A DNA stretch of 64,000 nucleotides, taken from Sinotaia quadrata. Lineage: Eukaryota; Mollusca; Gastropoda; Architaenioglossa; Viviparidae. The translations under genes were made by a program, and so were the position numbers. The DNA is taken from assembly GCA_028829895.1 (NCBI GenBank), contig CM054179.1:110339375-110403374 (forward strand), in the 5' to 3' direction. The notes below the pieces were generated by a model. That model was not told the DNA's origin. It did not search any database and worked only from the letters and a program-made list of their open reading frames with translations. Within the stretch, counting starts at the first letter, position 1. The number at the start of each line of letters is the position of its first letter. Positions 58,059 to 64,000 of this stretch are shown piece after piece.

Positions 58059-58515
58059 GCCAGTGTATATTAACAACCTCAAAAGTCAGTGTGTATTAAC
58101 ATTAACAACCTCATAAGTCAATGTGTATTAACAACATTAAGCAACTTCAAAAGTCAGCATGTACTAACAACCTTAACCACGTCAAAATCAGTGTGTATTA
58201 ACATTAACATCCTCAAAAGTCAGTGTGTATTAACATCCTCAAAAATCATTGTGTATTAACATTAACATCCTCAAAAGTCAGTGTGTATTAACATTAACAT
58301 CCTCAAAAGTCAGTGTGTATTAACATTAACATCCTCAAAAGTCAGTGTGTATTAACATCCTCAAAAATCATTGTGTATTAACATTAACATCCTCAAAAGT
58401 CAGTGTGTATTAACATTAACATCCTCAAAAGTCAGTGTGTATTAACAACCTTGAAAGTTATTGCAAATTAACAGCATTAACAACTTCAAAAGTCAAGTGT
58501 GTGTTTAACAATGCT
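58059..58515. repeat. Minisatellite, 26-32-bp unit, about 15 copies
   Basis: The core is AACATCCTCAAAAGTCAGTG followed by TGTATT. Copies differ by an optional AACATT insertion, a clear stepwise slippage series. Confidence 0.93.
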
Positions 58516-58860
58516 AACAATCTAAAACAATCGACCTAAATTTAATAATAATGTTAATAATCTTAACATTCTGATGAAACGCATTAACAAAATAAAAACG
58601 CTAAAACAGAAGAGTTACATTAATAATGTGAGCAACATAAATCAATCAGTGATGATTCAGGTAATAATGACGATACCCCCAAAACAGTTATCTTATAAAT
58701 ATAATTTTTAAAAACACTACTAGAAAATTGTAATTAATGAAGTTAAACATCATAAAACAATCAGTAGTAACAACATGAACAACTTAAAACAATCACATAA
58801 TAGCAATAACAACACGAACAACTTAATACAATCATAAACATATTAACAACTTAAAACACG

Positions 58861-59103
58861 TAAAAACGTTAAAAACATGAAAAACTTCAAACATATAAAA
58901 GTATTAAAAACATTTTTTTAAAACTTCAAACATAAAAAAGTATTAAAAACATTTTTAAAACTTCAAACATATAAAAGTATTAAAAACATTTTTTTAAAAT
59001 TCAAACATATAAAAGTATTAAAAACATTTTTTTTAAAACTTCAAACATATAAAAGTATTAAAAACATTTTTTTAAAAACTTCAAACATATAAAAGTATTA
59101 AAA
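58861..59103. repeat. About 38-bp AT-rich minisatellite, 6 copies
   Basis: The core is ACATATAAAAGTATTAAAAA followed by CATTTTTTTAAAACTTCAA with variable T-run. Confidence 0.93.
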
Positions 59104-59638
59104 GCAAGAAGAACAAGTTGAAAACAGTTAACATTAATGTAGTAACGACGCTGATAAATAAAACTATTCATAATTGCTTCATTAACAACGTCAACAACCT
59201 ACTACAGTTAATGCACAAGCTAGACCAGTCAGTGCAAATGATTTGCATCACTGATGACTTGAAGCACTCAGGGATAACCGTTACAATAACACCCAAAATG
59301 CACAGCACCATGCAACGACACTAGTCGTTCCTATTCTTTTGTATTCGCGCGATTGTGTATACAAGATTGAATTGTTTTCTTTCTCTCCAGACCAAGACTT
59401 GCTTAGCGCTCTGAATCCCATTATTTCTAAATAACGGTCCAAGCCTTGTTTCAACGCAGATTTCTGATCCTCTTAAAACCTAAAACTTCAGCTTGCATTG
59501 GGTCTATGAAAATAACGTACATCGCAGGAACAAAATGCGAAACCTCGTTTCATAAAGAAATAGCCGGAAAACACTACCGTTAGAAGATTGTTCGTTTTAA
59601 AAACGTCATTGTGCGTAAGTTGCGGTAGATTAAAATGC
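59104..59638. other. Non-coding stretch
   Basis: Nothing recognised. Confidence 0.35.
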
Positions 59639-59904
59639 GCATTTTTGTTAGTACTTACACAATGCAACTAAAGGGTTAAATGGTTTGAATGAGTAACAAA
59701 ATCACTGTCTGCACTGTGAAAACATTTTTGTTAGTACTTACACAATGCGATGCAACTAAAGGGTTAAATGGTTTGAATGAATAACAAAATCACTGTCTGC
59801 ACTGTGAAAACATTTTTGTTAATACTTACACAATGCGATACAACTAAAGGGTTAAATGGTTTGAATGTGTAACCGTAATCACTGGGTGCACTGTGAAAAC
59901 ATTT
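59639..59904. repeat. 83-88-bp tandem repeat, 3 copies
   Basis: The core is GGGTTAAATGGTTTGAATGA, with TTAGTACTTACACAATGC in the same unit. Copies 2 and 3 carry a five-base insertion (CGATG or CGATA) absent from copy 1. Confidence 0.93.
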
Positions 59905-60285
59905 CGGTTATTAACTTATTATTTAAATAATAAATTTAGAATTTGCTAGATCGAGTTCATTCTATTAGATTTTCTAGTAAATCCCAAACGCAAAATGGCG
60001 ATACGGTTATCACTTGTTCTGCGTTTCATAATCTACGTAATTGTTATATGAAGTTGCTGTTCACTGAAGATACGCTTTCAGATTAGAACCTTCGTGTAAG
60101 CAGTTCACATTTTCCTGCTTCTTCAGTGATTGTTTTTATTCGTCTTATGTGCGTATGCGGGTGTGTGGGTGTGCGCGTGGTTTGGGCAATGGGGTTTGTT
60201 TGCCTGTTCTAACTGCATCTATTTATTCGTTAGTATTTTTGTTATTGATTTTGTGGATTTTATTGTATTTTTCTCTGTAATCTTC

Positions 60286-60328
<43 letters not shown>

Positions 60329-61084
60329 CCAACTCATTTGTTACTTTCTACTTTTATTTGTTGTTGTTGTTATTCCTGGTCTTTTATCGGTGGGAGGATT
60401 CGGCGGAGGGGCTGTGGGGTTTATGGGCTTTATGTTTATTTTATTTTGGTTTTGCGTTTTGTTTACCTCTGTTTCAGATTTACTCAAGGTGGACAATTAT
60501 TTTCTGTCAGCATGAATCAGCGAACTGTCCGTGAGACTGTAACAAGGACACAAAGAAAAATGTCATGCTTTGAGTATTGATTACAAAATAAACAAAAGAT
60601 AAAAATGAACGCATATTTTAAGTAATATTTTTAGTAATGCCTTTTTACAAGAACCACTGATACTAATAACTTCTTTGTTCTTGTCATTCACCGTGATGCA
60701 TTAAAATGCAATTTGAGAATAACTGGCTGTTTTGTTTAGAGTTTTGTTCCTCCACAACGCATAAGACCTTTCAGTTAATTATTTTTTTTTAACTTTGTCG
60801 TTGATTCTTTTTTTTTAAATTGTAGTTGTTGATTCGTCTTTGTTTGGTTGGGTTTGATTCCGGTTTGTTTAGGAAATTCGCTCTTATCGAGATATTGTGA
60901 TTTGTCTACTTTCCTCTTTGCTCATTAAAATGCATTTTCTGAAACTAATTTATTTCTAATTTTGTTTCCCCTCCCCCTTTTACAGATGATTATTATGGGA
61001 TGGATTTATGTACAGGTGAGTGACTGGAGATATATATATCCTGTAAAATGAGCGAACATTTCGAAACACGTCTGAACTGAATCT
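59905..61084. other. Non-coding stretch
   Basis: It includes a (CA)n run at 60286-60327. The frame at 60130-60534 is hydrophobic low-complexity sequence crossing the CA run and is not accepted. Confidence 0.4.
60286..60327. repeat. (CA)n microsatellite
   Basis: About 21 CA dinucleotides. Confidence 0.95.
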
Positions 61085-61308
61085 ACACAAAGAAATGTGT
61101 GTACAGATTTCACTATCCATGGCATCCGTGTTTATTTAGGTTGTGTTTACATTAGCGCAAAACACAAAGAAATGTGTGTACAGACTTCACTATCCATGAC
61201 TTCGTTTATTTAGGTTGTGTTTACATTAGCGCAAAACACAAAGAAATGTGTGTACAGACTTCACTATCCGTGACTTTGTTTATTTAGGTTGTGTTTACAT
61301 TAGCGCAA
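61085..61308. repeat. About 75-bp tandem repeat, 3 copies
   Basis: The core is ACAAAGAAATGTGTGTACAG followed by TTTATTTAGGTTGTGTTTAC. Copies are nearly identical. Confidence 0.93.
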
Positions 61309-61469
61309 CGCAACCCTTGAGCTCATTTGACTGTAAAAAATACAAAAACTCAGGTTCGATAGTGCATACAATCCACCTTTTCCAGTGTCAAGTCCACGTC
61401 GGCCTGATCCACCGGGAGAGCGCTCTATATGGACGTCTTAATGGACACTGAAGAGATTCATCTGCTTGC

Positions 61470-61715
61470 TCTTGTGGCTCTCTCTATCTCTCTCTCTAAC
61501 TACTTACCTTAATCCCCCTTCCTCTCCCTCTCCCTCATTTAGTCTGTCTTCCTGATCTCCTGCAATATCTTTCTCACCCTCTCATTCTCTCTCCTCTCTC
61601 ACCCTCCTTCTCTCTCCTTCTCTCTCACCCTCTTCCTCTCCTTCTCTCTCCTTCTCTCAGTCTCTCTATACTCCCATAATCTCCATCAGTCTCTTTGTGT
61701 GCCTCTCTCCCTCTC
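61470..61715. repeat. Polypyrimidine CT-rich tract
   Basis: Irregular CTCTCC/TCTCTC words over 245 bases; low complexity. Confidence 0.85.
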
Positions 61716-62409
61716 GTGCTATGCTATGTTCGTAATATACTGATTTGGAATTTTAAAAAAAGCAAAAATGTATTAATATTAATAATTACTGCAATGTTAT
61801 GCAATGGTTTCAAAATGGTGCAATGAACATGCAAAACCAGCATCTACTCCGTCTGAAGCGCACAAACCAGTGATACTTCATTTCAATGCAGACCAAAGTC
61901 AACACAATCATAAGAATATAAAATTTTATTAAAAAAAAAAAAAAAAAGGAAAATTAAAATTTTAAATTCTAAATTTTAAAAATGAATCAAGGGAACAGCA
62001 ACCGGTTGCCAAAGAAAACAAAGTGTAATAAAATAAACTAAAAGAACCATCTCTGATATTATTTTGCTTTACTTAGAACTTTTTCGCAAAATTAAAACGT
62101 TCACATTATCCTCTTTTCAACAGTGTGCACGTGATTTTAGCTTCATGACACAAAGCAGTGTAGTGAGGCGGGGGAGGGGATGGGGGCTATCTGTCTGGAG
62201 GAAAGGAAATATATGTTCAGATTTTTGTGATGCATGATTTTTACATTTTAAAATGTAAAGCCATGGCAGATTGTCGAATTTACACGCCAAAGGATAAAGT
62301 CAAAGGCGATTAGGAAGATAAATCAGAGAAATACACGGGACAGTTCATTGTCTCGAGTTAACTCCCCACTTTAAATAATAACAAAAATGTATTGTGCAGG
62401 TTGAGTGCA

Positions 62410-62640
62410 ATTTTCAGGTCCATTGGATTGCACTGAATGAGAGTTCTTTGAAATTTGAAATCATACGTCAATTTCAGGTCCACTGGACTGCACTGAATGA
62501 GAGTTGTCTGAGATTATAGTCAGTTTCAGGTCCAGTGGAGTGCGTTGTGTGAGTGCACTTTGAAATTATAGTCAATTTCAGGTCCACTGGACTGCACTGA
62601 ATGAGAGCTCTTTGAAATTATACACTTTTAGGTAAACTGT
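62410..62640. repeat. About 60-bp minisatellite, 4 copies
   Basis: The core is TTTCAGGTCCACTGGACTGC followed by ACTGAATGAGAG. Confidence 0.9.
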
Positions 62641-62830
62641 ATTGCACTGCCTCTATACACTTCAGCTAATTAGTTATTTGTAGGAACTGATGTACTGTTG
62701 ATTTTATTGAATAGTAAAGCGTGAGTTATTTATTCTGAGATTGTCTGTGTATAGGTATGCGTAATATTGCTTAGGTAATGTTCTAAGACATTTGCATATA
62801 GCTTGCGCTAGACAACGTTTTTATATCAGC

Positions 62831-62877
62831 CACTATAATGACGTCACCTGCTATGTCAGCGTGACGTCATTATAGTG
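62831..62877. promoter_or_regulatory. Perfect 17-bp inverted repeat carrying two CRE sites
   Basis: Arms CACTATAATGACGTCAC (62831-62847) and GTGACGTCATTATAGTG (62861-62877) are exact inverses around a 13-base loop. Each arm contains the full palindromic CRE TGACGTCA. It could be a paired binding site for CREB/ATF-type factors, a stem-loop in RNA, or a transposon end remnant. Confidence 0.5.
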
Positions 62878-62948
62878 CTCTGCAAACTATACAGTGTAGT
62901 AACTAAATAAATTAGAAGGGTTAGAAGCCACGGTGCTTCATGTTTAAC

Positions 62949-63040
62949 TGTATAAAAAGCACATAGCACTTTGATGCGAACTAAATGTGTTACAGCATTA
63001 AAAGCACACAACACTTTGATGGAGTTTAAATGTTTTACAG
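62949..63040. repeat. 46-bp duplication, 2 copies
   Basis: The core is AAAGCACA(T/C)A(G/A)CACTTTGATG, diverged. Confidence 0.8.
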
Positions 63041-63439
63041 TGGTTTTTGAACTGGAGATCCTTCTACTGGAGAACTTTCTACACTCTTACATGTGTGCAT
63101 ACAGAGTTTGGCTCCTACTTGGCCCGTTTCAAGTGAAAGGAACCTGATATATTCCAGACCAGTGCTGTTGTTATTGGTTACTAGTCTCCTAATCTTAAAC
63201 CGGGCTGTCAGTCACTTAACATCAGTCAGCAGACCTGCCTAGGAAGATATTTTTATTAGACTAGAGTGGGTTAGGAGTACCTACCCCAGGGAAGTTTAAA
63301 TGTACCTATCCAGGAAAGATTACATACTGCAGAATAGTCTCCAAAGATGAAATACTGCAAGTAAAGCGTAAACTTAATGACTCTCCAGCCTGTACTCAGT
63401 TAAGTGAGTGATCTCATAATATTCTGTAATTAAAGCAGT
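63041..63439. other. Non-coding stretch
   Basis: Nothing recognised. Confidence 0.35.
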
Positions 63440-63790
63440 ATTTACCCACACTCTGTATGTCTATTGTGCTAAACCATAATGTTCTAATTGTAATTATAAC
63501 ATTGTTCACGTTGACTCTGTATGTCTATTGTGCCAAACATAAAGTTCTAATTATAATTATAGCATTATTCACGTTGACTCTGTATGTCTATTGTGCCAAA
63601 CATAAAGTTCTAATAGTAATTATAGCATTATTCACGTTGACTCTGTATGTCTATTGTGCCAAACATAAAGTTCTAATTGTAATTATAGCATTGTTTACGT
63701 AGCCTCTGTATGTCTATTGTGCCAAACATAAAGTTCTAACTATAATTATAGCATTGTTTACGTAGCCTCTGTGTGCCAAATGTGCCAACA
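63440..63790. repeat. 63-bp minisatellite, 5-6 copies
   Basis: The core is CTCTGTATGTCTATTGTGCC followed by AAACATAAAGTTCTAATTGT. The 63-bp unit is a multiple of three and keeps an 81-codon frame open; it is not considered coding. Confidence 0.93.
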
Positions 63791-64000
63791 ATAATGTTGT
63801 TTTGTCTTTGTTATAACATATTAAGCAGCCAGTGGATTTAATCTACCCTTTTATGACATATTAAGTGATACCAGTTCTTTCATCAGACATGCAGGTGACG
63901 AAAGAAAACGTAATATTAATTTGATTCTGGAGGCTGTAATTAAATTCTTCATTTATATTTAATTCTGAGTATTGCTGCAATAATGAAGCGTGCATTTATC

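Noticed and set aside
60130..60534. 134-codon hydrophobic frame
   Set aside because: It crosses a (CA)n microsatellite and is composed of low-complexity Phe/Leu/Tyr sequence; no domain is recognised.
63457..63702. 81-codon repeat frame
   Set aside because: Its period equals the 63-bp array unit, a multiple of three, which alone keeps the frame open.

Overview
The window looks like non-coding, repeat-rich nuclear DNA from an animal, most likely an invertebrate and possibly a gastropod mollusc. The evidence is its AT-rich base composition, the lack of compact or operon-like genes, abundant microsatellites and minisatellites, a Ty3/gypsy-type LTR retrotransposon, and a BED-finger hAT transposon. 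The mollusc guess rests only on general resemblance (for example repeated TTACCTCCCTTAG-type motifs near 55587 and 57666) and is weak. No complete host gene, rRNA or tRNA could be supported.

The strongest feature is a complete LTR retrotransposon on the minus strand (3126-11425). Its two 1547-bp LTRs look identical by eye and are flanked by the 5-bp target duplication CAGAC. A single 1429-codon gag-pol frame (4970-9259) has the domain order Gag, CCHC knuckle, protease, INTEGRASE, reverse transcriptase, RNase H. The proteins are of Ty3/gypsy type but the order is that of Ty1/copia. This matches the rare Gmr1-like group, described mainly from deuterostomes. The frame breaks just before the end of RNase H, and the missing tail is visible in another frame (4896-4969). 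A diverged LTR of the same family, apparently solo, lies at 14939-16534 with its own 5-bp duplication GTGAA.

The second mobile family is hAT. A 2276-bp element (32954-35229) carries a decayed BED-finger transposase, 15-bp terminal inverted repeats and an 8-bp duplication (CTATAGAC). It sits inside a 48-bp minisatellite. A 220-bp internally deleted relative lies at 56451-56670 with a near-perfect 8-bp duplication.

Most of the remainder is unique-looking AT-rich DNA interrupted by more than 40 independent tandem arrays. Unit lengths run from about 16 to 88 bp and are most often 26-50 bp. By a rough tally the arrays cover about one sixth of the window. Several lie back to back (30029-30905; 36261-36802). 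Two diverged copies of one dispersed repeat (about 35230-35420 and 40730-40900) each border a different array. Other points of note are a possible spliced exon with an EGF-like cysteine pattern on the minus strand (12484-12598), a 17-bp perfect inverted repeat carrying two consensus CRE sites (62831-62877), and a CCAAT/E-box cluster (about 27270-27400).
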